Position numbers and translations under genes: made by a program. The notes under the pieces were generated by a model. That model ran no database searches and was not told the DNA's origin. It saw only the letters and a program-made list of their open reading frames with translations. From Qipengyuania vesicularis (lineage in GTDB: Bacteria > Pseudomonadota > Alphaproteobacteria > Sphingomonadales > Sphingomonadaceae), in contig NZ_JAIGNJ010000001.1 of the NCBI RefSeq assembly GCF_019711415.1, forward strand, positions 179,001 through 243,000: 64,000 nt of DNA, given 5' to 3'. This document shows, piece after piece, positions 44,405 to 55,146 of the stretch (position 1 is the stretch's first letter; each line of letters opens with the position of its first letter).

Positions 44405-45934
44405 TTAGAGACACGCTTCCAGATACGCTTGGTCGAAGCCGAACTGGCGGGCTTTTTCCAGCGTATAGGGACGCAGGCCGCTCGAGCGGAACTCGCCGAG
44501 GATCTTGCCGTCCTCGCTCTCGTCCAGATACTCGAACTTGAACAGGTTCTGCGTCACGATCACGTCGCCTTCCATGCCGATCACCTCGGTGATGTCGGTA
44601 GTACGGCGCGAACCGTCGCGAAGGCGCTTCACCTGCACGATGAGGTCGACCGATTCCGCGATCTGGCGCGAGATGGCTTCCTTCGGGATCTTGATGTCGC
44701 CCATCAGGATCATGTTTTCCATACGGCCGAGGCACTCACGCGGGCTGTTGGCGTGAAGCGTACACATCGAACCGTCGTGGCCCGTGTTCATGGCGGCGAG
44801 AAGGTCGAAACATTCCGCGCCACGGATTTCGCCCAAGATGATGCGGTCAGGACGCATACGCAGGGCGTTCTTCACGAGGTCGCCGATGGTGATGGCACCC
44901 TGGCCTTCAAGGTTCGGCGGACGCGTTTCCAGCGGCAGCCAGTGCGGCTGCTGCAGGCGAAGTTCGGCGGCATCCTCGATGGTGAGCACGCGCTCGCCCG
45001 GATCGATCATCTTCGACAGGGCGTTGAGCATGGTCGTCTTACCCGAACCCGTACCGCCCGAGATGACGATGTTCATGCGGCACGCGCCGGCAATCTTAAG
45101 CGCGGTACACATCTTCTCGCTCATCGAGCCGAAGCCCTGGAGCATGTCGAGCGTGATCGGCTTCTCGGAAAACTTACGAATCGAGATCGCGGTACCGCGC
45201 AGCGAAAGCGGCGGCACGATCACGTTCACACGCGAACCGTCCTTAAGACGGGCGTCGGCCAGCGGCGTGGTCTGGTCGACGCGGCGGCCGACCTGGTTCA
45301 CGATGCGCTGGGCAATCTGGAATAGATGCGTCTCGTCGCGGAAACGGATCGGCGCGATCTGCAGCTTGCCCTTCTTTTCCACGTAGGTCTGGTCGGGGCC
45401 GTTGACCATGATGTCGGACACGTCGGGATCGTTCAGAAGCTCTTCGAGCGGGCCGAAGCCGAGCAACTCGTCGACCAGCACTTTCTCGAGCGCAAACTGT
45501 TCGCGGCGGTTCAGTGTGACCTTTAGTTCGGCCAGCACTTCCATGATGATCGGGCGGAATTCTTCCGACAGCTCATCCTTTGTCAGCGTAGCCGCTGCTT
45601 CGGGGTCGACGCGTTCGAGCAGGCGCGGGAGCACCTGTTCCTTGATTTTGTGGACGCTGGCCTCGAAGCCACCGACTTCAGACTCGCCCGAATGGGTTGC
45701 ATTCATGCGATCCGAGAGGCGCTGCATCGCCTCGGCATTGGCCTCCGATCCGGTGCTTGGCGCAGAAGGTGCGTCCTGCGGGAGGGGCGGGAATTGCTCG
45801 CCACCCTTGCCTTCGGCTTTCTCGTCCTTCTCCGAGGAATCACCGCCACCCTGCATCGGGCGAGCTACACCAAATTGCGGACGAGCCCCGGCGCCCATAC
45901 CCGCCGGTCCGTTTTTCCGCCCGAATGCACTCAT
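44405..45934 (-). CDS. cpaF: CpaF family ATPase of type IV/Tad pilus secretion
   Basis: The 509-residue protein has an N-terminal low-complexity segment and the CpaF/TadA ATPase core. Walker A is ISGGTGSGKTTMLNAL, the Asp box appears as LTIEDAAEL, and the Walker B-like region is GEIRGAECFDLLAAMNTGHDG. It energises assembly of adhesive pili. The usual partners cpaA-E and tadBC are not in this window, so the gene is solitary here. The ATG is downstream of a CCCCCGAGGTG region on the opposite strand. Confidence 0.92.
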   Translation of the reverse strand: MSAFGRKNGPAGMGAGARPQFGVARPMQGGGDSSEKDEKAEGKGGEQFPPLPQDAPSAPSTGSEANAEAMQRLSDRMNATHSGESEVGGFEASVHKIKEQVLPRLLERVDPEAAATLTKDELSEEFRPIIMEVLAELKVTLNRREQFALEKVLVDELLGFGPLEELLNDPDVSDIMVNGPDQTYVEKKGKLQIAPIRFRDETHLFQIAQRIVNQVGRRVDQTTPLADARLKDGSRVNVIVPPLSLRGTAISIRKFSEKPITLDMLQGFGSMSEKMCTALKIAGACRMNIVISGGTGSGKTTMLNALSKMIDPGERVLTIEDAAELRLQQPHWLPLETRPPNLEGQGAITIGDLVKNALRMRPDRIILGEIRGAECFDLLAAMNTGHDGSMCTLHANSPRECLGRMENMILMGDIKIPKEAISRQIAESVDLIVQVKRLRDGSRRTTDITEVIGMEGDVIVTQNLFKFEYLDESEDGKILGEFRSSGLRPYTLEKARQFGFDQAYLEACL

Positions 45935-46124
45935 TGCATAACCCCCGAGGTGATAAATTCGTGGCGCGCTCCACCTGCCCGAAAGACGGCGAAGTTCGCG
46001 TTTGCGTGTTTGGTGAATAAGAAGGAAACCTTGATTTTTTCCTAACCCGGCGCTTGATCCGGCTTCGCTTTGGCCCGAAGCGCAAGCTCTCCCGATTATC
46101 CCCGAAAAGAGACGACCTCAAACC

Positions 46125-47027
46125 ATGCAGCCATCCGAACGAAGCGGCATCCTGATCGCTCTGTGTGGCTTTGCGCTACTCAGCGTCGGCGATGCAGTCA
46201 TCAAGTCGATGGCTGGCGAATTCTCTCCCTTGGGCGTTGCGGCCATTCGCTTTGCTTTGGGGGCAGCGGGCTTGTCATTACTCTTGGGGCTGAACGAGGG
46301 AAGGGCGGCATTCCGTCCGCTCAATCCACGCCTGCAGGCAGTGCGGGGCATCTGCCTTGCGGCGGCGTCCCTGTGTTTCTTCTCAGCCATTTTCGTGATG
46401 CCGCTGGCCACGGCCATGGCGCTGGCCTTCGTGTCACCCGTGATCGTTGCCCTGCTGAGCGGACCGCTGCTTGGCGAGAAGGTTCGACCGGCGGTCTGGG
46501 TGGCGTCGATGATCGCGCTGTCGGGTGTCGTGCTGGTGCTGAGGCCGAATCTCGCGGAACTCGGCTGGGTTGCTTTGCTCCCGCTCCTCTCGGCCTTCTT
46601 CTTTGCATCGATGATCATCGCCAACCGCGCGAGCGCGGGGCAGGGCAGCGCCATGTCCATGCAGGTCTTCATGCAGATCGGGGCCATGCCCGTGCTCATC
46701 CTCGCCGCGACCGCAGGTCATTTCTCCGGCGTGGAGAGCTTGCGCCTGACCGTGCCCGACTGGACCATTGCGGCGCGCTGTGCGGTCGTTGCCGTCACGG
46801 CCAGCGCCGCCCACTGGCTCGCCTATATCGGGACGCAGCGCGCCGGTGCCGCAACCATCGCGCCCACCACCTATGTGCAGATGCTGGTAGCGACATTCAT
46901 GGGCTGGTGGTGGTTCGGCGATGTTCCGGACCTGCTAACCCTGGTGGGGGCAGCGATCATTATTGGGGCAGGCCTGCTTTTGTGGTGGACGACGCCGAGG
47001 GAACCTGCATCCGCTGCTACCGATTGA
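46125..47027 (+). CDS. DMT family (EamA) transporter
   Basis: The 300-residue protein has ten predicted hydrophobic helices in two EamA halves (ALATAMALAFVSPVIVALL and AATIAPTTYVQMLVATFMG). It resembles drug/metabolite transporters such as RhtA-like exporters. The substrate is unknown. The ATG at 46125 has a weak GAGACG leader. It is divergent from cpaF and 54 bp ahead of glmS. Confidence 0.88.
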   Translation: MQPSERSGILIALCGFALLSVGDAVIKSMAGEFSPLGVAAIRFALGAAGLSLLLGLNEGRAAFRPLNPRLQAVRGICLAAASLCFFSAIFVMPLATAMALAFVSPVIVALLSGPLLGEKVRPAVWVASMIALSGVVLVLRPNLAELGWVALLPLLSAFFFASMIIANRASAGQGSAMSMQVFMQIGAMPVLILAATAGHFSGVESLRLTVPDWTIAARCAVVAVTASAAHWLAYIGTQRAGAATIAPTTYVQMLVATFMGWWWFGDVPDLLTLVGAAIIIGAGLLLWWTTPREPASAATD

Positions 47028-47081
47028 TCGCCTACGCCTTTGCGCTAAGGCTTCAGAGCGACTTACAAGGGATCGACAAGC

Positions 47082-48905
47082 ATGTGCGGAATTATCGGTA
47101 TCGTCGGCAAGGAATCGGTAGCAGACCGGCTGGTCGACGGTCTCAAACGCATGGAATATCGTGGTTATGACAGTGCAGGCATCTGCACCATCCACGATGG
47201 CGAGCTGGTTCGCCGCAGAGCGGAAGGTAAACTCGGCAACCTGGTCGCGGAGCTTGCCGAAAGCCCCGCGCCAGGCAAGATCGGTATCGCGCATACGCGC
47301 TGGGCGACACACGGTGCGCCCACGGCCAGCAATGCACACCCACACGCCACCGACCATGTCGCCCTGGTCCACAACGGCATCATCGAGAATTACAAGGAAT
47401 TGCGCGCCGAGCTGACGGAGGATGGCCGCAAGCTTGAGAGCGACACGGACAGCGAGGTCGTCGCTCATCTCGTCTCGCGCAGGGTCGAGAGCGGCGAAAG
47501 CCCCGAAGAGGCGGTGGCCAATGTCCTGCCCCGCCTGCGAGGTGCCTTTGCGCTCGCCATGGTGTTTCGCGACCACCCTGAAATCGTAATCGGTGCACGG
47601 CGTGGGTCGCCCCTGGTGGTCGGATATGGCGAGGGTGAAACCTATCTCGGTTCGGATGCGTTGGCGCTCGCCCCGCTGACCCAGCAGATCTCCTATCTCG
47701 AAGAGGGCGACTGGGTCGTTGTCCGCCAGGATGGTGCCACTATCCGGGACGAGAACGGCGACGAAGTGACCCGCGAAGTCCGCACGTCAGGCGCATCCGC
47801 GGCCGCGGTCGAGAAGGGCAATTACCGCCACTTCATGCAGAAGGAGATCTTCGAGCAGCCGACCGTCGTCGCGCAGACGCTGGGCTCTTACCTGCGCCAG
47901 TCGGACAATTCGGTGGCGCTGCCGCAGTTCGATTTCGACATTTCAAGCATCAAACGCGTTACGATCGTCGCCTGCGGGACTTCGTTTTATGCAGGCATGG
48001 TGGCCAAATACTGGTTCGAACAGTTCGCCCGCGTTCCTGTCGATATCGATGTGGCTTCCGAATTCCGCTATCGCGAGCCGGTGCTTGAAGAGGGCGGACT
48101 TGCGCTGTTCATCTCGCAGAGCGGCGAGACAGCGGACACGCTGGCGGCGCTGCGTCACTGCAAGGAACACGGCCAGACCATCGGCGTCATCGTCAATGTG
48201 CCGACCAGCACGATGGCCCGCGAGGCAGACCTGCTGCTGCCGACACACGCTGGTCCGGAGATCGGTGTCGCCTCGACCAAGGCATTTACATGCCAACTCG
48301 CTGTCCTCGCAGCGCTGGCCGTGCACATGGCGGTCAAGAAGGGATTGATGAGCCGCGAGGAGGAGCAGGAAGTGGTTGCGCACCTGCTCGAGGCACCCGC
48401 TTGCCTCAATGCGGCGCTCGACCATGACGACGATATCGCAAGCATGGCGCACCTGATCGCCCCCGCACGCGACGTGCTCTACCTTGGTCGTGGTCCCGAC
48501 TATCCTCTCGCCATGGAAGGTGCGCTGAAACTCAAGGAAATCAGCTATATACACGCGGAGGGCTATGCCAGCGGAGAGATGAAGCACGGCCCGATCGCGC
48601 TGATCGACGATGATGTGCCTGTGATTGTCCTCGCACCCTCGGGTCCGCTGTTCGAGAAGAGTATTTCGAACATGGAAGAAGTGCGCGCGCGCGGCGGACA
48701 GATCGTGCTCATCTCGGATGCGAAAGGCCTCGAAGAGGCTGGCGAGGGTTGCCTCGCCACGATCGAAATGCCGCGCGTCCACCCGCTGATCGCACCACTC
48801 GTATACGCCATTCCGGTGCAACTCCTCGCCTACCATGTCGCCTGCGTGAAGGGGACCGATGTGGATCAGCCTCGCAACCTTGCGAAGTCGGTTACGGTGG
48901 AGTGA
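47082..48905 (+). CDS. glmS: Glutamine-fructose-6-phosphate aminotransferase (isomerizing)
   Basis: The 607-residue protein starts MCGIIGIVGKES, with Cys2 the glutaminase nucleophile after removal of Met. Two SIS domains follow (CGTSFYAGMVAKYW and SQSGETADTLAALR). The C-terminus ends DQPRNLAKSVTVE, as expected. It makes glucosamine-6-phosphate for peptidoglycan and lipopolysaccharide. AAGGGA precedes the ATG. It overlaps the GFA gene by one base. Confidence 0.95.
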   Translation: MCGIIGIVGKESVADRLVDGLKRMEYRGYDSAGICTIHDGELVRRRAEGKLGNLVAELAESPAPGKIGIAHTRWATHGAPTASNAHPHATDHVALVHNGIIENYKELRAELTEDGRKLESDTDSEVVAHLVSRRVESGESPEEAVANVLPRLRGAFALAMVFRDHPEIVIGARRGSPLVVGYGEGETYLGSDALALAPLTQQISYLEEGDWVVVRQDGATIRDENGDEVTREVRTSGASAAAVEKGNYRHFMQKEIFEQPTVVAQTLGSYLRQSDNSVALPQFDFDISSIKRVTIVACGTSFYAGMVAKYWFEQFARVPVDIDVASEFRYREPVLEEGGLALFISQSGETADTLAALRHCKEHGQTIGVIVNVPTSTMAREADLLLPTHAGPEIGVASTKAFTCQLAVLAALAVHMAVKKGLMSREEEQEVVAHLLEAPACLNAALDHDDDIASMAHLIAPARDVLYLGRGPDYPLAMEGALKLKEISYIHAEGYASGEMKHGPIALIDDDVPVIVLAPSGPLFEKSISNMEEVRARGGQIVLISDAKGLEEAGEGCLATIEMPRVHPLIAPLVYAIPVQLLAYHVACVKGTDVDQPRNLAKSVTVE

Positions 48906-49276
48906 TGCGGATCGAGGGCGGCTGTCACTGCGGAGCCGTCCGTTTTGCGGCGAAGATCGAGCCGCCGGCGGAGCTTCTTGCCTGCAACTGTTCGATCTGC
49001 AGCATGACAGGCTTCCTGCACCTCTTCGTGCCGCATGCGGACTTCGAGTTGCTGCGCGGGGCGGATATGCTCTTGTCTTACCGTTTCGGCACGCGCAGCG
49101 CCGAGCATCTGTTTTGCTCGAGCTGCGGGATCAAGAGCTTCTACCAGCCCCGATCGCACCCGGATTGCTGGAGTGTCCATTGGCACTGTGTCGATGGACA
49201 AGAAGATATCGCACATGAAATCAGTCATTTCGATGGACGTAACTGGGAAGATGCACATTCCGGTTTGCAGGACTAG
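48905..49276 (+). CDS. GFA family zinc-binding protein
   Basis: The 123-residue protein has cysteine pairs GGCHCGAVRF, NCSICSMTGF and FCSSCG, which define the GFA (glutathione-dependent formaldehyde-activating) family's zinc-binding sites. The function of individual members varies and is mostly unknown. The ATG at 48905 overlaps the glmS stop (TGATG), so it is coupled to glmS. Confidence 0.9.
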   Translation: MRIEGGCHCGAVRFAAKIEPPAELLACNCSICSMTGFLHLFVPHADFELLRGADMLLSYRFGTRSAEHLFCSSCGIKSFYQPRSHPDCWSVHWHCVDGQEDIAHEISHFDGRNWEDAHSGLQD

Positions 49277-49340
49277 AAGTTCGTCCGGATCGGCTGCTCC
49301 CTTTACCCGTAAATAACCTTTCCCGCGTAATCCGCGAAGG

Positions 49341-51698
49341 GTGAGCGAGACGAAGATCGTGCCGTCCTTTGGAGACGCGCCGCTGACGATGCGGCAAATC
49401 GTCGGGTTGCAACAACCCGAGGGTCTCGATTTCGCTCGCGTATTCGGCAGGCAGTATGCACTCGTCACCCGACGCTCCGGGGTGAGGGTAATCATCAATA
49501 TCTTCGCCGCACTCACGCTCGTCTGGTTCTGCTACCAGTCGGTCTCTGCCACGCTCCTGTCGGTCTGGGGAGTAGCCCTCGCTTTCACCGTAGGGTGCTC
49601 CTACTTTCTCGACCGCGTCATGCGGGATGCGGACGAACGTGATTTCACGTCAGACGAGATTCGCAATCACGCGATCGCGAGTGGACTCAAGGGCCTCGTC
49701 TGGTCGGCCGGTCTGTGCATCCTGGCCTTCTCCGGGGCTGGCACGCATCTCGCCGAGATGTGGGCAGTGCTCGCGTTCCTGATCCTGGCAAGCTCGGTCA
49801 GCCGTTACAGCGCGCCCCTCAGCACGATTGCCTTCTCGCTTACAATGACCGCCGGGGCTCTTGCTGCCGCCATCGGGACCTTCAACCACGGCCTCGCGGC
49901 CATCATGCTGGCTAGCGGCATCTTTGCCTGCTTTGGCGTGATCGAAACCGCTCGCATGTCCATCGGCGCACGGCTCGCCGAAATCGAGATGAACGAGAAG
50001 AGCGAAACCGTCTCGATGCTGCTGCGCGAATTCGAGGACGGTCAGGCAGACTGGTTGTGGCAGATCGATACCAAGCGCCGTCTCCACAACGTCAGCCCGC
50101 GGTTGGCATTCGCCCTGGGTCGGGAGTCCTCTCAGGTCGAGGGCAAGCCGCTCTTGCAGCTCATCTCCGGCGACAGCTGGAAGTCGGGCAACTTCCCCGC
50201 CAGCCTTCACGAGCTTGCCGATCGCCTGAAGGGCAAGGAGAGCTTCTCTAACCTTACCGTCAAGGCACTGGTCAACGGCCAGACACGCTGGTGGGAGCTG
50301 TCGGGCACGCCGACCTATGATGAAGACGGCAAATGGCTTGGTTTCCGCGGCGTGGGGTCCGACGTCACGACGCAGCGCGAGAGCAGCAAGAAGATCGAAT
50401 ACCTCGCGCGTTACGATACGCTAACGCAGCTGCCCAACCGCCTACAAATCAATGAATCGCTGTCTGCTGCGCTTACCTATGCCGATCAATGGCGCACGCG
50501 CTGCGCCCTGCTGATGATAGATCTGGATCGGTTCAAGGCGGTCAACGATTCCCTTGGCCACCTGGTCGGTGACAGGCTGCTGGCGCATGTCGCTTCGCGC
50601 CTTACGCCGCTCATGAACGAAGGCGAGATGTGTGGTCGCCTGGGCGGTGACGAATTTGCCGTGGTCATTCGCGATGCGAGCGATCGGCGCCGGGTCGACA
50701 CGCTTGCCAAGGCGATCATCTCCTCGCTTTCCGCGCCCTATCACGTCGACAACCAGGTGCTCTATGTCGGAGCCAGCGTCGGTTCCTGCATCGGTCCACG
50801 TGACGGATCGAAAGTCGAGGAACTGCTGCGGAATGCAGACCTAGCGCTGTATCGCGCCAAGGACGAGGGCGGCGGAAGCCATTTCGAATACGAGCCCGCG
50901 CTTCATTCCAATGCGGAGGAACGGCGCGTGCTGGAATTTGCCTTGCGCCATGCGCTCGAGAAAAAAGAGTTCGTGCTGCACTATCAGCCGGTGGTGGATG
51001 CGCATACCGAAGAACTTGTCAGCTTTGAGGCGCTCGTCCGTTGGAACAGCGAAGAGCACGGCTTCGTCAGTCCTGGCAAGTTCATCCCGCTGGCAGAAGA
51101 CACGCGCCTGATCGTGCCGATCGGCACCTGGGTGATGCAGGAAGCTTGCCGCGAAGCCGCGCGCAACTGGCCCGAACATGTGAAGGTCAACATCAACGTT
51201 TCGCCCGAACAGCTGGTCGAGCCGGACTTTGCCGGAACGGTGGTCCGGGCGCTGTCGCATAGCGGGCTCGACCCGCGCCGCCTCGAGATCGAAGTGACCG
51301 AGAGCATCTTCATGCGCGATGCCAATGTCGCGCGCAATGCGCTGGAGCAGTGCATGGCGCTGGGCTGCTCGGTCGCGCTGGACGACTTCGGCACGGGCTA
51401 TTCTTCGCTGGGATACCTGCGCAAATTGAAGTTCACGACCATCAAGGTCGACCGGACCTTCGTCCAAGGTGCTGCACAAGACAGCCCGGAAAGCCTCGCG
51501 ATCATTCGCGCAGTGGTGGCAATGGCGGATAGTCTCGGCATGACTACGACGGCAGAAGGCGTCGAGAATGATGACGAAGCAGAAATGATCCGCCGTCTCG
51601 GCTGCAACAAGATCCAGGGTTTCCACTTCGGCCGTCCGATGCCGGCCGAAGATGCTTGCAAGATCGTCGCCCGCGCCGGCTCGCGCAAACGCGCCTGA
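49341..51698 (+). CDS. Membrane GGDEF-EAL protein with PAS domain
   Basis: The 785-residue protein has four to five membrane helices in residues 50-200, then a PAS-like domain (about 235-345), a GGDEF domain with intact GGDEF at 435-439, and an EAL domain with SFEALVRW at 561-568. Both active sites look intact, so it could make and break cyclic-di-GMP. An I-site RxxD is not seen before the GGDEF. The GTG start at 49341 has a weak ribosome-binding site; ATG at residue 17 is an alternative. Confidence 0.9.
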   Translation: MSETKIVPSFGDAPLTMRQIVGLQQPEGLDFARVFGRQYALVTRRSGVRVIINIFAALTLVWFCYQSVSATLLSVWGVALAFTVGCSYFLDRVMRDADERDFTSDEIRNHAIASGLKGLVWSAGLCILAFSGAGTHLAEMWAVLAFLILASSVSRYSAPLSTIAFSLTMTAGALAAAIGTFNHGLAAIMLASGIFACFGVIETARMSIGARLAEIEMNEKSETVSMLLREFEDGQADWLWQIDTKRRLHNVSPRLAFALGRESSQVEGKPLLQLISGDSWKSGNFPASLHELADRLKGKESFSNLTVKALVNGQTRWWELSGTPTYDEDGKWLGFRGVGSDVTTQRESSKKIEYLARYDTLTQLPNRLQINESLSAALTYADQWRTRCALLMIDLDRFKAVNDSLGHLVGDRLLAHVASRLTPLMNEGEMCGRLGGDEFAVVIRDASDRRRVDTLAKAIISSLSAPYHVDNQVLYVGASVGSCIGPRDGSKVEELLRNADLALYRAKDEGGGSHFEYEPALHSNAEERRVLEFALRHALEKKEFVLHYQPVVDAHTEELVSFEALVRWNSEEHGFVSPGKFIPLAEDTRLIVPIGTWVMQEACREAARNWPEHVKVNINVSPEQLVEPDFAGTVVRALSHSGLDPRRLEIEVTESIFMRDANVARNALEQCMALGCSVALDDFGTGYSSLGYLRKLKFTTIKVDRTFVQGAAQDSPESLAIIRAVVAMADSLGMTTTAEGVENDDEAEMIRRLGCNKIQGFHFGRPMPAEDACKIVARAGSRKRA

Positions 51699-51704
51699 GC
51701 CGGA

Positions 51705-52382
51705 TCAGGCGCTCGCGAGCGCCTTCATCGCACCTTCGAACAGGGCAATGCCATCCGTCCCGCCATGGGCGGCGTCGACCGCTCGCTCAGGGTGAGGCAT
51801 CATGCCGAGCACATTACCCGACTTGTTCAGCACACCCGCGATATCGCGGCGCGAACCGTTGCAATTCTCGGTGTAACGGAAGGCAACGCGGCCATCGCCT
51901 TCGAGCCGGTCGAGCGTTTCCTCGTCGGCAAAATAGTTGCCGTCGTGATGCGCGACGGGGATCTGGATTTTCTGCCCCGCATCGTAGCCTTGGGTAAACA
52001 GGGACTGCGCATTCTCGACCTTGAGGCCGACAGTGCGGCAGATGAAATGCTGGCTGGCGTTGCGCATCAGTGCACCCGGAAGCAGCCGCGCTTCCGTCAA
52101 GACCTGGAACCCGTTGCAGACACCCAGGACCGGAACGCCGCGATCAGCGGCACGGATCACTTCGCGCATGATCGGGCTGTTCGCCGCCATCGCGCCCGAA
52201 CGCAGGTAATCGCCATAGGAAAACCCGCCAGGCAGCGCGATGAAGTCGAGCCCCTCAGGCAGTTCGGCATCGCCGTGCCATACGCGCAGGGGTGCTGTCC
52301 CGGAAACCTGTTCGAGCGCCACCGCCATGTCGCGGTCGCAGTTCGAACCGGGGAAGGTGATGACAGCCGAACGGAACGCCAT
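51705..52382 (-). CDS. purQ: Phosphoribosylformylglycinamidine synthase glutaminase subunit
   Basis: The 225-residue protein has the class I glutamine amidotransferase elbow GVCNGFQVL with the nucleophile cysteine, [10 protein letters not shown] and a His-Pro-Glu triad (PHPERAVD). It feeds ammonia from glutamine to PurL in purine synthesis. The ATG at 52382 overlaps the purS stop by one base. purL is not in this window. A longer frame to 52442 is rejected. Confidence 0.94.
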   Translation of the reverse strand: MAFRSAVITFPGSNCDRDMAVALEQVSGTAPLRVWHGDAELPEGLDFIALPGGFSYGDYLRSGAMAANSPIMREVIRAADRGVPVLGVCNGFQVLTEARLLPGALMRNASQHFICRTVGLKVENAQSLFTQGYDAGQKIQIPVAHHDGNYFADEETLDRLEGDGRVAFRYTENCNGSRRDIAGVLNKSGNVLGMMPHPERAVDAAHGGTDGIALFEGAMKALASA

Positions 52383-52615
52383 CAGCCCAGCTTCTCGATC
52401 TTGTAGTTCTCGATCACCGTGTTCGCGAGCAGCTTCTCGCACATTTCGGTCAGCGCTTCGTCACTCGTTTCGTCGGCCACGTCGAGCTCGACCGTGCGAC
52501 CTATCCGCACATCGTCGACGCCCTTGAAGCCAAGCCCTTCCAGCGCATGGTGGACGGCGCGGCCTTGCGGGTCGAGCACGCCGGGCTTGAGGCTTACGAG
52601 AACGCGAATCTTCAT
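52382..52615 (-). CDS. purS: Phosphoribosylformylglycinamidine synthase subunit PurS
   Basis: The 77-residue protein has the PurS fold, with [19 protein letters not shown] at the N-terminus and [16 protein letters not shown] at the C-terminus. It is a small structural subunit bridging PurL and PurQ. One base overlap with purQ confirms an operon. purC, which commonly sits with purSQ in sphingomonads, lies 6.5 kb away here. Confidence 0.94.
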   Translation of the reverse strand: MKIRVLVSLKPGVLDPQGRAVHHALEGLGFKGVDDVRIGRTVELDVADETSDEALTEMCEKLLANTVIENYKIEKLG

Positions 52616-52905
52616 GGGCGACCTTTCGGTTTGCTCAGGCTTGGTCTTGCGCCGCGCCTATGCCGTGTGAGGCGCGAGAGGGCAAGCGGCAGCGGAAAGT
52701 CGCGCGGGGACAGCGTGATAGCTTCCCTTGTCACATTTGGTCGATGTAACCACGATGCCACAATCCCGGAAATCCGCGCAGTTCTGCGGTCTTGCGACTC
52801 GAATTATGCGGCATTTCGGCTACAGGGGCCGCGTCAATTCACTCCCTCCATCCCACCAACCCGTGCCCAAGCAAAAGGCGTCGGGCCAAAAGGATTACAA
52901 ATCCC

Positions 52906-55128
52906 ATGATTGACCGCTCCCTTTCTCTCCGCCTCATCTCTGCCAGCACGCTGGCGCTCGCCTTTGCAAGCCCTGCATTGGCGCAGGACACCGTCGACAG
53001 TTCCGACAGCGAAGCCCCTGGCGCCGAACAGGCCGACGAAGGTGCTCTCGATGTCATCGTCGTGACCGCGAACCGCCGCGAGGAAAACCTCCAGACAGTT
53101 CCGATTTCGGCGGCCACGATTTCTGCAGACGCTGCGCAGACAATCTTCGATGCCGGTGCCGATGTCACTGCGCTTGCCGCGCGCGTGCCGGGTCTCTTCG
53201 TTGAGAGCTCGAATGGCCGTGCCGCCCCGCGCTTCTATATCCGCGGCCTCGGCAACACCGATTTCGACCTTGCTGCATCGCAGCCGGTTTCGGTCGTCAT
53301 GGACGAGGTTGTCCTTGAAAACGTGACGCTCAAGAGCTTCCCGATCTTCGACGTTGAACGCATCGAAGTCCTGCGCGGACCGCAGGGCACGCTCTTTGGA
53401 CGCAACACGCCGGCCGGTATCGTCAAGATCGACACCACCAAGCCGGGCGACGAATTCGCTGTGCGCGGTTCGGCAAGCTACGGCAGCTTCGGTTCGGTCG
53501 CGATCGATGGCGGCGTGACCGTCCCCGTGCTTCCCGGCATGCTCTCGGTTCGCCTCTCGGGCCTTTGGCAGCAACGCGATGACTGGGTGGACAATGGCTT
53601 CACCGGCGAGGAAGACGCGCTCGGCGCCTACAGCGACATCGCCGGCCGCGCGCAGGTGCTGTTCACCCCGACTGATCGCTTGTCGATCCTCGGCAGCTAC
53701 TCGGTCCGCGATCTCGACGGTACTTCGACCCTGTTCCGCGCCAACATCCTCGGCCCCGGCAGCAACGATCTCAACGAGAACTACGATCGCGACACCGTGT
53801 TCTTCGACGCGGGCGCGGGTAACCAGGCCAAGTACACGGCGGAAATTTCGACCGTGAAGCTGGACTACGATTTCGACTTCGCAACGCTGACCAGCATATC
53901 GAGCTGGGCGGATAGCGAAGGCTCGAGCCGCGGCGATATCGACGGGGGCAACCTCGTCGACGGACCGGGTTTCATCCCATTTCCGTCAGATTCGCAGGAC
54001 TCGATTGTTCTCGACCAGTTCACGCAGGAAATTCGCCTTGCTTCAGCCAGCGGCGGCCCGATCGAATGGCAGGTCGGCGGCTTCTACTTCAGCAGCGACT
54101 TCGACGTGACCACGGTCGGGTTCAACTTCCCGCCGCCCGTCACGGTCAACCACACCAATGACAGCTGGGCCCTGTTCGGCCAGGTCACGGGTGAAGTGAC
54201 CGAAGCTCTCAAGCTGACCGGCGGCCTGCGTTACACCGAGGACGAGAAGGACTTCTTCGTTCGCGATGCTGCCGATCCGCAGGCTCGCTCGGTGTCGGAC
54301 GAGCGTATCAGCTGGGACCTGGCTGCATTCTACGAGCTGAGCGCCGATGCGAGCCTCTACGCCCGCGTCGCCAGCGGTTTCCGCGCTCCGACCATCCAGG
54401 GCCGTGACGTGGCCTTCTTCGCAGCGCCTTCGGTGGCCGACAGCGAGAAGATCATGAGCTACGAGGCGGGTCTGAAAACCGAACTGGCCGATCGCCGTGT
54501 TCGGTTCAACCTCGCCGGCTACTATTACACGATCGAGGATCCGCAGTTCTCCGCGATCGGCGGTGGCGGCAACTTTGTCCAGCTCGTCAATGCGAACAAG
54601 GGTCGCGGCTACGGCTTCGAACTGGATAGCGCATTCCAGATCACGCCCGACTTCCTTGTCACTGCGGGTGCGAGCTACAACAACACCAAGATCCAGGACG
54701 GCGACCTCGCGGTCGGTATCTGCGCGCAGTGCACCGTGCTCGATCCGGTGGTCGATATCGGCGGGACCGATCGCGCTCTCGTGGATGGCAACCCCTTCCC
54801 GAATGCGCCCGAGTGGATCGCCGACGTATCGGCCCGCTACGGCATCCCGTTCGGGGACGATGGCGAAGTGTTCTTCTACACCGACTGGACCTACCAGGGT
54901 GCGACGAACTTCTTCCTCTACGAGAGCCTGGAGTTCAACGCCGACAACCAGATCGAGGGCGGTCTCCGGATCGGCTATGCTGCCTATGACGACAGCGTCG
55001 AAGTGGCTGTTTTCGCTCGTAACATTACCGATGAGGATAATGTGAAGGGCGGCATCGACTTCAACAACAATACCGGCTTCGTGAACGATCCGCGCGTTAT
55101 CGGTATCTCGGTCCGTTTCAACTACTGA
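52906..55128 (+). CDS. TonB-dependent outer-membrane receptor
   Basis: The 740-residue protein has a signal peptide ending ASPALAQ, a plug domain with LDVIVVTANRREENLQTVP (TonB-box-like) and VLRGPQGTLFGRNTPAGIV, and a long beta-barrel ending with the aromatic RVIGISVRFNY. It imports iron chelates or other nutrients using TonB energy. The ATG at 52906 lies after AAGGA. About 290 bp separate it from divergent purS; a weak TTGTCA-N17-CACGAT pair lies at about 52729. The ligand cannot be told from sequence. Confidence 0.93.
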   Translation: MIDRSLSLRLISASTLALAFASPALAQDTVDSSDSEAPGAEQADEGALDVIVVTANRREENLQTVPISAATISADAAQTIFDAGADVTALAARVPGLFVESSNGRAAPRFYIRGLGNTDFDLAASQPVSVVMDEVVLENVTLKSFPIFDVERIEVLRGPQGTLFGRNTPAGIVKIDTTKPGDEFAVRGSASYGSFGSVAIDGGVTVPVLPGMLSVRLSGLWQQRDDWVDNGFTGEEDALGAYSDIAGRAQVLFTPTDRLSILGSYSVRDLDGTSTLFRANILGPGSNDLNENYDRDTVFFDAGAGNQAKYTAEISTVKLDYDFDFATLTSISSWADSEGSSRGDIDGGNLVDGPGFIPFPSDSQDSIVLDQFTQEIRLASASGGPIEWQVGGFYFSSDFDVTTVGFNFPPPVTVNHTNDSWALFGQVTGEVTEALKLTGGLRYTEDEKDFFVRDAADPQARSVSDERISWDLAAFYELSADASLYARVASGFRAPTIQGRDVAFFAAPSVADSEKIMSYEAGLKTELADRRVRFNLAGYYYTIEDPQFSAIGGGGNFVQLVNANKGRGYGFELDSAFQITPDFLVTAGASYNNTKIQDGDLAVGICAQCTVLDPVVDIGGTDRALVDGNPFPNAPEWIADVSARYGIPFGDDGEVFFYTDWTYQGATNFFLYESLEFNADNQIEGGLRIGYAAYDDSVEVAVFARNITDEDNVKGGIDFNNNTGFVNDPRVIGISVRFNY

Positions 55129-55146
55129 TCGGACGCAGTCCAGCTT